64,000 nucleotides of DNA from NCBI GenBank assembly GCA_943737045.1, contig CALSFV010000025.1, positions 248,001 to 312,000 of the forward strand, in the 5' to 3' direction. The notes below the pieces were generated by a model, which saw nothing but the letters and a program-made list of their open reading frames with translations, made no database searches and was not told the DNA's origin. This document shows positions 33,823 through 44,904 of this stretch, one piece after another; the stretch's first letter is position 1; each line of letters begins with the position of its first letter. The stretch is from Parapristionchus giblindavisi (Eukaryota; Nematoda; Chromadorea; Rhabditida; Diplogasteridae). Position numbers and translations under genes: made by a program.

Positions 33823-34014
33823 TTAATGACCTTTATCAAGCACAGAACCATTGAGGAGGGAATGGTTGCCACTAAACGACAGATTAGTCTGGGCGTACTG
33901 AGGTCCCATACAAGGGGCATAATTCTCTTCATCTTCTTCATCCTCTGAACAGCAATTAAGACGTTCTTCGGAATCGAAGCCGCTACACTTGATCCTTTTC
34001 GAATAGTGAATCAT
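33823..34014 (-). CDS. Hypothetical acidic peptide or terminal exon
   Basis: A minus-strand frame of 63 codons with an acidic run (CCSEDEEDEEN) in the middle and varied composition. It could be the last exon of a longer minus-strand gene, but no in-frame upstream exon was found, and no poly(A) signal follows. I do not recognise it. Confidence 0.3.
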   Translation of the reverse strand: MIHYSKRIKCSGFDSEERLNCCSEDEEDEENYAPCMGPQYAQTNLSFSGNHSLLNGSVLDKGH

Positions 34015-34388
34015 GAAACAGAATTGAGTAAAATTAGATAGAGATAACCCACGAAGTCCTCGCTCAATACTTCGTCAACAATTGCTTGATGATAGGCATA
34101 CCACTCCAGACTTGCTTATAGTCTTCTAGGAGGGGATCCTTTTACGTTGTTGATGTTAATTCGGTAAGAGCAGAACAGACGAACGAGAGATGGACCGCTC
34201 ACAACCGAGACAAACGCAAAGAACAGTACATAAGTACATAGAGAAAATAAATGAAAAGTACATAGAGAAAATAAATGAAAGACAGAGAAAACTCTCCTCT
34301 TTCGTGCTTCTTTTGGCTACTATTATCAAAGCCAAGAGTTATGGTTATGGTCAAAGGTTATGGAATGACAATGATTATTATTTTTCAG

Positions 34389-35221
34389 TCGGATGGGAAG
34401 CTTCTTGTTTCACGCATTAAAGAACTCGTCAAGAAGAAAATAAGGTAAATTTTCTTTTGAAAAAAAAACAAAGTAAGTGTAACCTATATATATTTAAGCA
34501 CGGAGGAGGTTTTTGATGAAAGTTCACACGAGGATGACGCACAAGAAAAGAAAGCAAAAACAGAAGACAAAAATGACAAACCAACCGATAATGGAAGCAA
34601 AGTGAAGGTAGAATTTTATCTATTTATTGTTGTCCTTTTCCTATTGAAGTATCTATTAGGGTGGCGAAAATGACTCATGAATATTCATTTCTATGGCCTA
34701 AAATGAGTGGCTCACTTTCCTTGCGATTATTCATTCCATGTGACAGTTGACCGGTCTCCCCTGCGAATATTCGCTTTTTTGCGAGTCGAAGTGAGTCAAG
34801 AAAATTTGATGAAAGGATGGTGAAAGGACCGGTCTGACTCGCAATCGACTAGCTTTTTCTGACTCATTCGCATTGACCTCTCCTCTAACAACTCATTCGC
34901 AAGAGAGAGCGGTCGAAAATGTCTCTCCCGTGAATACTCACTCTAGACCGCTAAAGTGGACGAATAATCATGAATCATTTTCGCCACCCTAGTATCTATT
35001 CATTTTGTCATCATGAAAAGAATCACTAAAAATAAGCTCTTTCTTTTTTACTCAAAAAATGCGACATAAAATAAATCAATACTGTATGAAGAGGGTGTAA
35101 ATATAACTTATTGATTATGTTGCAGAAGCTGGGTCTCTACGGCTCCATCAAAAGAGCCATGAGTGGAAACAAATTTGGCAAAAAGAATCGTGGAGCTGGG
35201 AAGAACTCGAAAACGAAATGA
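34389..35221 (+). CDS. Small Lys-rich charged protein, three certain exons
   Basis: Exons 34389-34444, 34499-34607 and 35126-35221 join in frame (phases 2 and 0) to TGA. The first exon is uncertain: a frame opening at 34263 (MKDRENSPL) reaches phase-0 donors at about 34330, and an ATG at 34365 also reads straight into 34389. The certain part is 86 residues with an acidic/basic middle (DESSHEDDAQEKK) and a Gly/Lys-rich end (GNKFGKKNRGAGK). It lacks membrane segments and looks disordered, perhaps a nucleic-acid binder (inference). Intron 34608-35125 holds an hAT-like MITE. Confidence 0.5.
34657..34991. mobile_element. hAT-like MITE with 8-bp target duplication
   Basis: 335 bp with ends TAGGGTGGCGAAAATGA and TCATTTTCGCCACCCTA, flanked exactly by GTATCTAT at 34649-34656 and 34992-34999. 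An 8-bp duplication is the hAT hallmark. No transposase. It lies in the last intron of the Lys-rich gene. Confidence 0.88.
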
Positions 35222-35229
35222 AACATCTG

Positions 35230-36045
35230 TTACACTATTTACACTGGTCGTCTCTCACTCCTTTAAATTAACACCACCAGCTCGTTTTTACACTCCTCCC
35301 AGACTATTTGTCGACTCTCTCAATTTACTGTCTTTAATGCTGTGTTCAAAATTAGTGAAAAGAAAAATTAACCATCCCGTTTTTTCATAGTTTCTCGCCG
35401 TTTTTGTTTATTTCAAGGACTACTAAACATATTATATTTTACTTATTATACAATTATACCAACAATTATTCAAATATTCTAGTATTATTAGTCCAAGAGG
35501 GCAAAATAACATTGAATATTCTCTCCCATAACTAGAATCTTCATTTAAATTTGAATTCATTAATGTTTGTGTCGAATATATAATAAAGATTAATGAATTA
35601 TGTTCTTACTAGGATTGCCGCTCTCCCACAAAGAACAGAACATTTTCCGTAATCAGTCAGGGAAAAAGCAGTCTATTTGACAAAGTATAAATATAATGGG
35701 AAATGTCTCGTAAGCATTAGTAGTTGTTCCCTCCTTGTGGTGACACTCCATTAGTACCGCACAGATTACTCAGATTATGTCAGAGAGTTGGAAAGAACCA
35801 AAGGGTAGTTACTAGATCAAGCGGTAAAGTAGATCCGAAGAAGAGATTATGCCCTCCGGACTGAATTGGCCTTGAATTATCACTGGCCTAGCAGTGATCT
35901 CGCCCAGGACTTCGTGTGCCTTGAATAACAGGTTGTACCTTTACCTTTTTTTATGTCAGAGAAGAAATCAACATTCGAAATCAAATAAATGTAAACTACC
36001 GACCCATATCAATACCTTCCTCTTATGTCGAATTATCGAACACAT
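35230..36045. other. 3' flank and spacer
   Basis: Contains the full copy of repeat S (35812-35948). No exon recognised. Confidence 0.4.
35812..35948 (+). repeat. SINE-like repeat S, full copy
   Basis: Begins ctagatcaagcggtaaagta, includes gactgaattggccttga, cctagcagtgatct and caggacttcgtgtg, ends acaggttgtacctttacc. See 30652-30782. Confidence 0.7.
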
Positions 36046-36048
36046 TTT

Positions 36049-36309
36049 ATTGAGCGTATAAAAATCACTTGTTTTATTTGTGCGGAGCGTTCGCAATGAC
36101 TATTTCCTGTTTTGCATAGTCCAAAAACTATGCCAATCTATTTTAAATATCAAATCAGCGCGGCGAAGGTCAGACCGGTTAGGTGAGAGGAAGAGGAGGG
36201 GTAATCGAGAGTTAGTCGAGAGAGTGCAACTGTATGTAAATGCCCGTTGTCTCGGCATTTAGATACAGTTTGTCATTTTCTTGTGCAAGTACATTTTATA
36301 CGGACAATA
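36049..36309. mobile_element. TIR element family R, copy 3
   Basis: Ends TATTGAGCGTATAAAAATCACTTG and CAAGTACATTTTATACGGACAATA. The middle (gcgcggcgaaggtcag) matches copy 2 inverted. The loop differs. Confidence 0.7.
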
Positions 36310-36523
36310 CAGAATAATCAATCATTGTGAATTATTAAAATTCTTCCCTGATGCGCAATATTGTATCCCCAAGAAGAGATCGCAAGAAACGCAAACGATC
36401 GAAGTGATTGACCATATTTAATTGCTTGTTGTTCTAAATGTTGTTAGATCTTTTTGATGTATGCTAAATAGAATAAATAAACATAGGACCACATGTGCTG
36501 ACCCTTAGCTCTAATTACGGAAG

Positions 36524-36679
36524 GATATCATCGTCCTGAAGCAGCAGCTTGCATGGGCTCTGAAGGGAGGAATAGAGGACAAGGCGGAGGACAGAGAGAA
36601 GGTAAAAGTGAATAAGGAGGACGATTGCCTGGGATGGAAGGAAGAAAAGTTTGCAGCAGAACTGCAAGACTGTTGGTAA
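36524..36679 (+). CDS. Candidate terminal exon, charged peptide
   Basis: After a possible cggaag acceptor, 51 codons run open to TAA, with coding-like composition (KQQLAWALKGGIEDKAEDRE; ends AAELQDCW). No upstream exon or poly(A) signal is clear. A remnant of a duplicated gene is possible. Confidence 0.28.
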   Translation, partial: DIIVLKQQLAWALKGGIEDKAEDREKVKVNKEDDCLGWKEEKFAAELQDCW

Positions 36680-36939
36680 AGCTCGGCATTAAATAGAGTT
36701 TCCTCGAATGTATATGCTGTAGTTCACACTTTAGTTAGTTGCTCATTCTAATAAATATCCCGATATCCCAGTCATTGTCGTTATATAAAGTATGTATTAT
36801 TTATCTTCTCTAAGCAGTGTAAAACAAGAAGGGAAATTCATAATATTTGAAAGCTTATAAGAAGAGAAAAATTGCAAATTACTTCATCAAAGTGTTTAGA
36901 GTATTACAAAAGATCGAGACATGGGCAATCAGCGTTTAA

Positions 36940-37277
36940 AGGTGGACTCCCGCGAATATTTTCGTGAACAAACTGTGAAGACAGAATGATAGCAAAAGTT
37001 ATTCTACATACCGTACACTATTTATTTTATGCTAATTCAGCATATTGATCGCTATAATCATGAATGAATCATGCTATCAAACTCAGGCAAAGGCGCGCTT
37101 TTTGAAAATAAGAAAGTTTGGCAATAGGATTCGAACCCGCGACCATGCGCTTTCTAGTTAGAAGTTTTACCACTACGCTAAGGGGACAATGGGTAGTCTC
37201 CCTATCTTCTTGCATATCACTACACTTGCATAAGCGAGATATAAGAGATTTGCATGATCATTCGCGGGTCTCCACCT
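36940..37277. mobile_element. tRNA-carrying TTAA element (family M, copy 1)
   Basis: 338 bp between TTAA at 36936-36939 and 37278-37281. Ends AGGTGGACTCCCGCGAAT and ATTCGCGGGTCTCCACCT. The left end continues attttcgtgaacaaactg, matching copy 2 at 62108 (ttttttcgtgactaaactg). It carries a tRNA-like gene on the minus strand. Confidence 0.85.
37121..37187 (-). pseudogene. tRNA-like unit inside element M copy 1
   Basis: On the minus strand an A box TTAGCGTAGTGG and a perfect B box GGTTCGAATCC lie in tRNA spacing, with a short stem TTCT/AGAA in the anticodon position. The acceptor stem does not pair, so this is not a normal tRNA, but Pol III could still bind (inference). Confidence 0.6.
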
Positions 37278-37471
37278 TTAAAGCATTTGGTTTTAGATAT
37301 AGATAATAAAGTTGTCCGACTATTATATGAGACATAACGATATGTCCATCTATGCAAGGGCAAGTTGACAATCTCCGAACAGAATATTATAACAATTATT
37401 TCTTCTCAGTGTGATCAGTATCCCATTTTGAAATATGAAAGAAGAATCAATTAAAATCCATATTTACTGAG

Positions 37472-40019
37472 TTAATATCTTACTTTGACAAGTAGTTTAT
37501 TATATTTTAATTTCAAATCTGTCATTTCCACTCCCAAGATTGCATTTCTCTTCTCTACTTCATCTTTAGTTATCAATAATTCTTTTTCTTTCTTCTCCTT
37601 ATCTTCTAGTCTCCTTTCCAGTTCATTTCTATTCTTTTGTTCGTTTTCTTTCTCTTTCTTCTCAGCTTGAAGTCTGTTTTCTAGTTCTTCCTTTTCTTTC
37701 TTTTCAGTTTGTAGCCTTCTTTCTAGTTCTTCTTTTTCTTTCTTCTCAGTTTGTAGTCTTCTTTTTAGTTCATTTCTATCCTTCTGTTCGTTTTCTTTCT
37801 CTATATTTTCAGCTTTTAGTCTTCTTTCTAGTTTTTCTCTATCTTTCTTCTCAGCTTGTAGTGTTCTTTCTTGTTCTTCTCTATCTTTCTTATCAGCTCG
37901 TAGTCTTCTTTCTAGTTCTTCTCTATCTTTCTTCTCAGCTTGTAGTCTTCTATCTAGTTCTTCTCTATCTTTCTTCTCAGCTTGTAGTGTTCTTTCTTGT
38001 TCTTCTCTATCTTTCTTCTCAGCTTGTAGTCTTCTTTCTAGTTCTTCTCTATCTTTCTTCTCAGCTTGTAGAGTTCTTTCTAGTTCGTCTTTATCTTTCT
38101 TCTCAGTTTGTAGTTTTCTTTCTAGTTCCTCCCTATCTTTCTTCTCCTCTTGTAGTCTTCTTTCTAGTTCTTCTCTATCTTTCTTCTCATCTTGTAGTGT
38201 TCTTTCTAGTTCGTCTTTGTCTTTCTTCTCAATTTGTAGTCTTCTCTGTAGTTCTTCTCTATCTTTCTTCTCAGTTTGTAGTCTTCTTTCTAGTTTTTCT
38301 CTATCTTTCTTCTCAGTTTGTAGTCTCCTCACTAGTTCTTCTTTTTCTTTCTTCTCAGCTTGTAGTCTTCTTTCTAGTTCTTCTTTTCCTTTCTTCCCGG
38401 TCTCGACTTTTCTTTCGAGTTCTCCAATTCTCTTCTTATTCATATCAATCAATTTATACATATTGGCACGCTTCTGAAAATATAACATGAAAAAAACATA
38501 AGAAGGGACAGGGAAGGATTGAGAGATGGAAATTCAACTTACAATATACTTCTCTGGTAGTTTAGCAGTGAGTAGATGAACTGGTGATCTGTCCCAGTAT
38601 GTCTGTACATTGACCATCCCAGTCGTATCTATTGCAAAAACCTCTGACCACTCTTCCAAACTTGAATAATTTCTTTTAAAAGGGGTGTAACCTCTCTCAA
38701 TGGTTTCTTCGACGCGCAATGCTTTCTCGTTGTTAGAGAACAGAGAAATAGTGTGCGCAATGAAGAGACCATTGCTCCCTTTAACTTCATATCGTTTCAA
38801 TTCTTTCCACTTACTTTGTCTTCATTATATCATATGAGAAATCACTCATATACACTGATACTAAATCTCCTTCAAGATTCAAATAAAATATCCAATAATT
38901 GAATATAACAGCTTCATTAAACATCTGTAGTCAATATTTGAGACTGAATCAATTGAATATTTGCTCTGGTATTTCCAAACTAGTAGTTTACTTACGTTAC
39001 GTCATAGACTAGCAGTTTACTGTTAGTTTACTACTAGTGAAAGAACATTTGACGAAATGTACTACAGTATTATACACAACTTCTAGTAAACTTACGTTTA
39101 ACTAGCCGTAGACTTGCAAGTCTTCGGCTAGTGGGAAATATAAGTAAACTACTAGTTTGGAAATACCAGAGTGAGACATACCCTAGGCAATTCATTTTTC
39201 TCCAAATATTCTTCTGAACCTGATTGATAGCGACGAATGGAGGTAGAGTTTTCATTATTAGTAATGCAGAATAAGAAGTTACTAGAAATTGATTAGAGTA
39301 ATGAATTGATAAAGATAACATCGTTAAATTCTTACGTACTCATGTACATGAATTAGATTAAATTTCTCTAGTTCATCAATCGAAACATTAAAACTAATTC
39401 CATTCTTTGATCGATAATCCTCATGGATGGGAATAGCAGATGAAACATTTGGATTGTTTTCTCTTTCAATGAAATAATGAAGACAATTCCGTTTGAAAAT
39501 AACATTTATTCCTTTTTCAATCTGTAAAATATATTGAAAGAAATATTCATATATAAATGTATTTGTTTTTACCTTTACAAATTCTGTGATTAGGATTGCA
39601 TCATTTATTAGTTCAGCTATCTTTATTATTTCGTCCTGAATATTGTTTTTATTCGATATTTCAATATCGAAATTAACCTTTTCGAAGAAGAATGAATTAC
39701 CAACAACTCCGAATGAGGAGTCATAATCAAATGGTTGCTTTATACGTTTATTTCTAACAATAAATTAAATATTTTTACATTGAAATATTTATAAAATAAA
39801 TCCAATTCAGTTTGATTTTCAAATCGAAAAAAAAAGAACAGCAAACCCTTTCATCCATGTTATGACTTCAGGGTTGTAACTAATAGAACAATGAACAAAT
39901 TCATCTGAAATGTTGATCATAATAATCCCCTTTCGAATGATCTCATTGATACCTTGAGAGATTTCGAAGAAGGCCCCACTTTTATCAATCGAATATTCCT
40001 CACGTCTCTTGAACTCCAT
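37472..40019 (-). CDS. Coiled-coil protein with 14-residue tandem repeats, seven exons, 621 aa
   Basis: Reading leftwards, exons 40019-39847, 39753-39573, 39521-39340, 39281-39182, 38924-38815, 38660-38543 and 38473-37472 join in frame. The first 288 residues form a globular-looking region with two sections of similar pattern (EFVHCSIS; FFFEKVNFDIEI) that I cannot name. The last exon encodes 333 residues, of which about 270 are some twenty repeats of 14 residues (consensus EKKDREELERRLQA), two heptads each, giving an uninterrupted charged coiled coil. At DNA level this is a 42-bp minisatellite, likely to vary in length between strains. Introns 4 and 5 contain MITEs. The exon 3 donor (GTACGT) is chosen because the nearby GTAAGA would bring a stop into frame. 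A structural or scaffold role is inference. Confidence 0.65.
38680..38780. mobile_element. TTAA-flanked MITE (family T1) in a 49-bp ancestral intron
   Basis: TTAA at 38676-38679 and 38781-38784. Removing the element and one TTAA leaves a 49-bp intron with gtaagt donor and ttcaag acceptor between exons 5 and 6 of the coiled-coil gene. Confidence 0.8.
38964..39171. mobile_element. Palindromic MITE, 208 bp, in intron 4 of the coiled-coil gene
   Basis: CTCTGGTATTTCCAAACTAG and its complement at the right end; inner agtaaacttacgt words repeat in both directions. Confidence 0.78.
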
Positions 40020-40024
40020 GATTC

Positions 40025-41090
40025 AACTGAAATTATAACGATTAAGTAAATAATAATTGCAGAAATTCGAAGATCACGAATTCAAATCGCAATTTTCCTG
40101 ATCATAGAAGTTAGCGTTAAACTCAAAGGAAATGAAGACAACTTGAATTAGCTTTTTGTAAAGTTTATTTTATATCGCTTTTTGTTCGTGTCTCTATTCT
40201 CAAAAAAACTGCGAACAATATTCGTCAATTGGTATATTGAAAGTGCAAAAAGTTTTTCTCACAAATTTTCTGTCAAATTCAGTCTACTTTTATGATAGAA
40301 AAGAATAAGTAGTGACTAGGAATGTTTGTTATTATATATGGGGATTCTTCATACGAGATACGATTTTGATATTTCACATATTTTCTTGCACTCGAACACT
40401 TTGTACTCGATGTAACAACCTCGTGATGTACGATAAATAAATAAATAATTACGAGAGTAAATGATGAAACGAACTACTAACAATAAAAATGCCCAGTAAG
40501 TAATATTTTGAAGGGGTGTAATCGATCTGTTGTCTCTTATCAATAGATTAGTCATTTGTGAACAAGTTTCGACATACGCTTTATAAGTGATTACGGGAAT
40601 ACATAAATAAATGCTTTATTATATCATTCACTATCGGAAACCATTTCAAAATACTCGTTGACTCTCTTCAATGGTTTCTTGTGTAAAGAGATCAGAGAGT
40701 ATTCTCCTAGTTGTGATTTGGTTGGAATGAAAAAATGAATATAAACAAACAACGAATATCACGCACAGAAAAAATCCCTATCAACGTCTCTACGGAAATC
40801 TTCCTTTATGGGTAAGGGAATTATTTCCTAATACATAGGTGAGGCAATAGAGTAGAATCCCCTTATCCATGAGGGAAGACTTCTTAATATGGGCTTTTCT
40901 AGGGAATAATTCGCTTATCGGGCGCAAGGTCAGGTGAGAACCGATGGAACCGACTGGATTGTAGCTATTTGCATAAGAGAGATAAGCGTATGCAAATGGT
41001 TATCATGCATTCGGTTATTATTCATCGGTTCTCATTCGACCTAGTGCGCGTTGTCGATAAGGGATTTTTGTGCTGTTGTGTTGTGCTGAT
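40025..41090. other. Upstream region of the coiled-coil gene and spacer
   Basis: No exon chain. It includes an inverted-repeat element at 40927-41042 (AGGTCAGGTGAGAACCGATG...CATCGGTTCTCATTCGACCT). Confidence 0.5.
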
Positions 41091-41097
41091 ATTGCAG

Positions 41098-41244
41098 AAA
41101 GCGAACAAACGTAATAAACTGTTTGTGACGTTGATATTAATGAAATTGAACAACGCAGTTTTCGAAAGTTTCGAAACTATAGCCGAAGACATTTACAAAC
41201 AATCGATTCACTTGTCTGCAAGAGCTGAATTCATTCATGCGTAA
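41098..41244 (+). CDS. Candidate terminal exon, product unknown
   Basis: A gatattgcag acceptor precedes 48 codons to TAA with good coding character (NAVFESFETIAEDIYKQSI). An aatataaag follows the stop. No upstream exon was joined with confidence because the preceding 120 bp is the inverted-repeat element at 40927-41042. Confidence 0.33.
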   Translation, partial: KANKRNKLFVTLILMKLNNAVFESFETIAEDIYKQSIHLSARAEFIHA

Positions 41245-41249
41245 TATAA

Positions 41250-42165
41250 AGCTCTCGACCAGCTTTATCCAATGAGCCTAAAACTGATTCTTTCCGGTTA
41301 CAGTGGAACACGATCAATTGTTTAGGTAACGCAAAATGAAGAAAAAAAGTGCATTTTTACACTTTCATCTGAAATACTCGAGACTTTTTTTCATAGCTAT
41401 ACTGTGAGCCCTGAAAATCGTGCCTCAACGAAGGACATTGACGTGAGCTCCTGGAGAAATGCCTGATCTACGATCCTTCCTATCAACTGAAAAGTGTATA
41501 GTAGAATCGGTCAACCTTTAGTTCGACTTAGGAGATAAGATTCACTTTGGAACCTGCAATCACCATACGTTGTTAGTAAAAACTACTACTTAACTAATAA
41601 CTTGATTACAATTATTATTCGTATTAATTAATCAAACCTATTATAGATGATATCCCAATTATGCATGAGAAATTTGGACAAAACCGGAGCGGCGACCGTG
41701 TTTTAGGTAGCATATATATATTGGATATATTGGATATATTGGAATATATTGGAATAATGCCAGAATATTCTGAGTCCGAATCGGCGATCTATTCGCATCA
41801 ATACTGTCGAGAAGAGTTCTGAAAAAATATTATAATATTATAATATTAATATTATTATATTATTATATTATAATATTATATTAAGATAAATCTTACCGTA
41901 AAGATTACTGTAAATGGTATACTGTACATATACCCACATCTGAAGCAGAGCCATGTCAGTAGTGCAAGTGACAGCATGCATCAGGTGTGCGATTTCGCAC
42001 TACAGTAATATCATGAGGGTACGGTAAGGCTCAAAGTTTGTACGGTAGGTCACAAACCTTATTATTTTCGATTCGTACGAGCTAAGACAAAACACAATCA
42101 AAGACTCCAATACGAGTCAAGAACAACCACTAAATAACCTTTCTCTACAACGACCTGAGTCCCAG
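41250..42165. other. AT-rich spacer with a perfect AT palindrome
   Basis: The run attataatattataatatt with its reverse at 41824-41883 forms an AT-only hairpin; ggatatatt repeats at 41712-41755. No gene seen. Confidence 0.55.
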
Positions 42166-42170
42166 ACTAA

Positions 42171-42512
42171 TGGCTCGTTAAAAAATAGTGGAAAACCGAA
42201 ATCGACGACTTTCCACCTGTTAAAAAAGTAGCCGGGAAGTCGAAAATGGAAAAAAACGAAATTTGAATTCACACGCGCTCAAAGAGACTTTTCGTCATCG
42301 ATTTTTAGCAGTTTAAATGGAAATTCAACTTCCTGCTCGCTAAACAATGCAATTCGCGGAAATTCACTGACGTAAAGTCGGAATTTGAATTCCCCCACCT
42401 CTTTGCGCACGCGCGAATTCAAATTTCGTGTTTCCATTTTCGACTTTCCGGGTACTTTTTTAACGGGTGGAAAGTCGCCGATTTCGGTTTTCCACTATTT
42501 TTTAACGAGCCA
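42171..42512. mobile_element. Palindromic MITE family K, copy 1
   Basis: TGGCTCGTTAAAAAATAGTGG and its complement at the end; inner gaaaaccgaaatcg and aagtcgaaaatgg inverted; EcoRI-like gaattcaaat words near the centre. Confidence 0.82.
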
Positions 42513-42544
42513 TAAACATAATACAACAATAGACTCGACATTAA

Positions 42545-42917
42545 TGGCGCGTTAAAATGTGGTGGAAAATCGAAAAAAAGCGATTTGACGAGTGTTAAAA
42601 TGCACCCTGGAAAACCGAAAATGAAAAGGCGATATTTGAATTCGCGGGCGCGAATAAAGTACGGGAATTCAAATTCCGACTTTCCGACTACCAATTTCTA
42701 TGTTTTAAAAACGAAGTAAATCCTGAGTTTCTTTTGCTTTCACTTATCGACTTCTTTTGACATCGGAAACTCGCAGTCACGAGTGCCGATTTGAATTCCC
42801 GCACCTTATTCGCGAAAGCGAATTCAAATATCGACTTTCTATTTTCGGTTTTCCAGGGTACATTTTAACACTCGGAAAGTCGCTTTTATCGGTTTTCCAC
42901 CACATTTTAACGTGCCA
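42545..42917. mobile_element. Palindromic MITE family K, copy 2
   Basis: TGGCGCGTTAAAATGTGGTGG and complement; same plan as copy 1, 32 bp apart, in a tandem arrangement. Confidence 0.82.
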
Positions 42918-42995
42918 TAAATTGCAATTATGGGAATGCATCATAATTGACGACATCAAACTAAATGTGATGCACAAAGAAATGCAAAAGTAATA

Positions 42996-44007
42996 TGAGG
43001 CCGCTTGCGTAAGAACCGACTAAGTGCCGGCACAGTGAAAAAATTAAATTTTTGGGATCGGGGTTCTCAAGGTTGCTGATGACGATGGTCATGTTCATTT
43101 TTCACCTAAAGCCACCGTTGAGGCCAGATGACGTCGCGTTGAAATCGCGTTTTCAGTCATTTCTCCTCAACCGGTGGTACTAAAATTTGCAAACTATGCA
43201 CCCAGGGGCAGAATTTGATGACGATCACGCCTGTCTAATTCATTTTTCATGAAAAAGTTTTCGAAATTTTCAAAATCCGAATTACTCTCAATGGTCATAG
43301 TGTGTGAGTGAGATACATGGATCGGACCGTAATGAGTTCAGGATCTCATAGAAAAAATTTCAGCCAATTTGCAGAAGATGTTTTCGAGAAAATCAACTTT
43401 TAGTGTAATCATTTTGCAGTTGAAGTGGAGGCAAGAAGCGAGATAGTGTGGTGGTGCGAGAGAGTAGAGAGACACAATCCCGACCACTTCCCTGCCTTCC
43501 TATTCTGGTCACCTCACCTGCCTCTCTGCTCTCTCGCACCACCACACTCTCTCGCCTCTTGCCTCCACTTCAATGGCAAAATGATTACACTAAAAGTTGA
43601 TTTTCTCGAAAACATCTTCCGCAAATTGGCTGAAATTTTTTCTATGGGATCCTGAAGCCATTACGGTCCGATCTATGTATCTCACTCACGCACTATGGCC
43701 ATTGAGAGTAATTCGAATTTTGAAAATTTCGGAAACTTTTTCATGAAAAATGAATTAGACAGGCGTGATCGTAATCAAATTCTGCCCCTGGGTGCATAGT
43801 CTGCAAATTTTAGTATAAACCGGTTGAGGAGAAATGACTGAAAACGCGATTTCAACGCGATGTCATCTGGCCTCAACGGTGGCTTTAGGTGAAAAATGAA
43901 CATGGCCATCGTCATCAGCACCCTTGAGAACCCCGATCCCAAAAATTTAATTTTTTCACTGTGCCAGATTTCACATGTTTTAGTCGACTCTTACGCAAAC
44001 GGCCTCA
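42996..44007. mobile_element. 1.0-kb palindromic element family P, copy 2
   Basis: TGAGGCCGCTTGCGTAAG...GCAAACGGCCTCA flanked by TA. Nearly identical to the reverse complement of copy 3 at 53518-54529, so the two are recent and in opposite orientation. Non-coding. Confidence 0.88.
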
Positions 44008-44348
44008 TATAATTAGCATAATGAAATAGAACATATCTATAATAGGAGGGTTACTGGGTATCCCACCCTAACACGTGGAAGTGATTGGTATTCAAGGGGG
44101 GGGGATCGTGTTCACCAATACTCCCTCGTAGAAAGTCTGCTTCATATTATATTTAGTACATTGTCATAGCATTGCGATTCACGAAATGCGATCATGCATT
44201 TATTTTAATATTTACATTACATTACCTGTTTCACGTTCTAATATAATTCAATACGATTAAATTGGGTCAAGACATGATGCTTTGAGAAGCGAACACATTC
44301 TAAAAAAAAACATAAAATGGAATAAGAAGGACGTGATATATAATTTAA

Positions 44349-44453
44349 AGGCAGACCCAGAGCTACTCCTCTCTGGCAACGCTCTCTCGTTGACAAAGAA
44401 AGCGAAACAGTGTGGCCAGAGCGGAGAGTTTCATATTCGTTTGGGCTGCGCCT
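44349..44453. mobile_element. Small TTAA-flanked MITE (family T2)
   Basis: 105 bp between TTAA at 44345-44348 and 44454-44457, ends AGGCAGACCCAGAGC and GGGCTGCGCCT, core aacgctctctcgttgacaaag. Confidence 0.75.
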
Positions 44454-44904
44454 TTAACCACTCACATATTATTAACATTATTAAGACTCCTTTTCTCAAG
44501 GAATAGTATTTCTATAATTCATTTAATGTTATTTGTATATTTATCTTTCACTATGCGATAACAAAATTTGATAGGTGGAACTAGAAAAAAAGTAATAAGC
44601 GATGTCTTACACTCCACTAAAAGTTTAGCCCTTTATTTGCTTACTTTTATTCCAGTTCCATTTATGTCTCCTACACATTTAAATGTTTTATACTTCTTTA
44701 TTCTCACAACAAGCAACATTTACATATCGATTACAACATGACAAGAAAAATAAAACGAACAATAAACATTTAATGGATTTTGTATCATTAACAATATATA
44801 ACTTCTAACAATATTAAAACGTCGTATTTTATTTATAACAATAAAATCGCGCTTGCGAGAGAATCGAAAAGAGCTAATTTTCTGATACTCATTGTTCTGT
44901 GTTT

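Noticed and set aside
37121..37187. Functional tRNA at the family M element
   Set aside because: A and B boxes are good but acceptor and anticodon stems do not close; called tRNA-like.
37861..38490. 209-codon plus-strand frame, hydrophobic, repeated
   Set aside because: It is the antisense of the coiled-coil minisatellite; a 42-bp repeat keeps several frames open on both strands.
43425..43655. 76-codon frame in a family P palindrome, identical to one at 53870-54100
   Set aside because: It lies inside the hairpin of a non-autonomous element and its conservation is explained by recent transposition; no protein motif.
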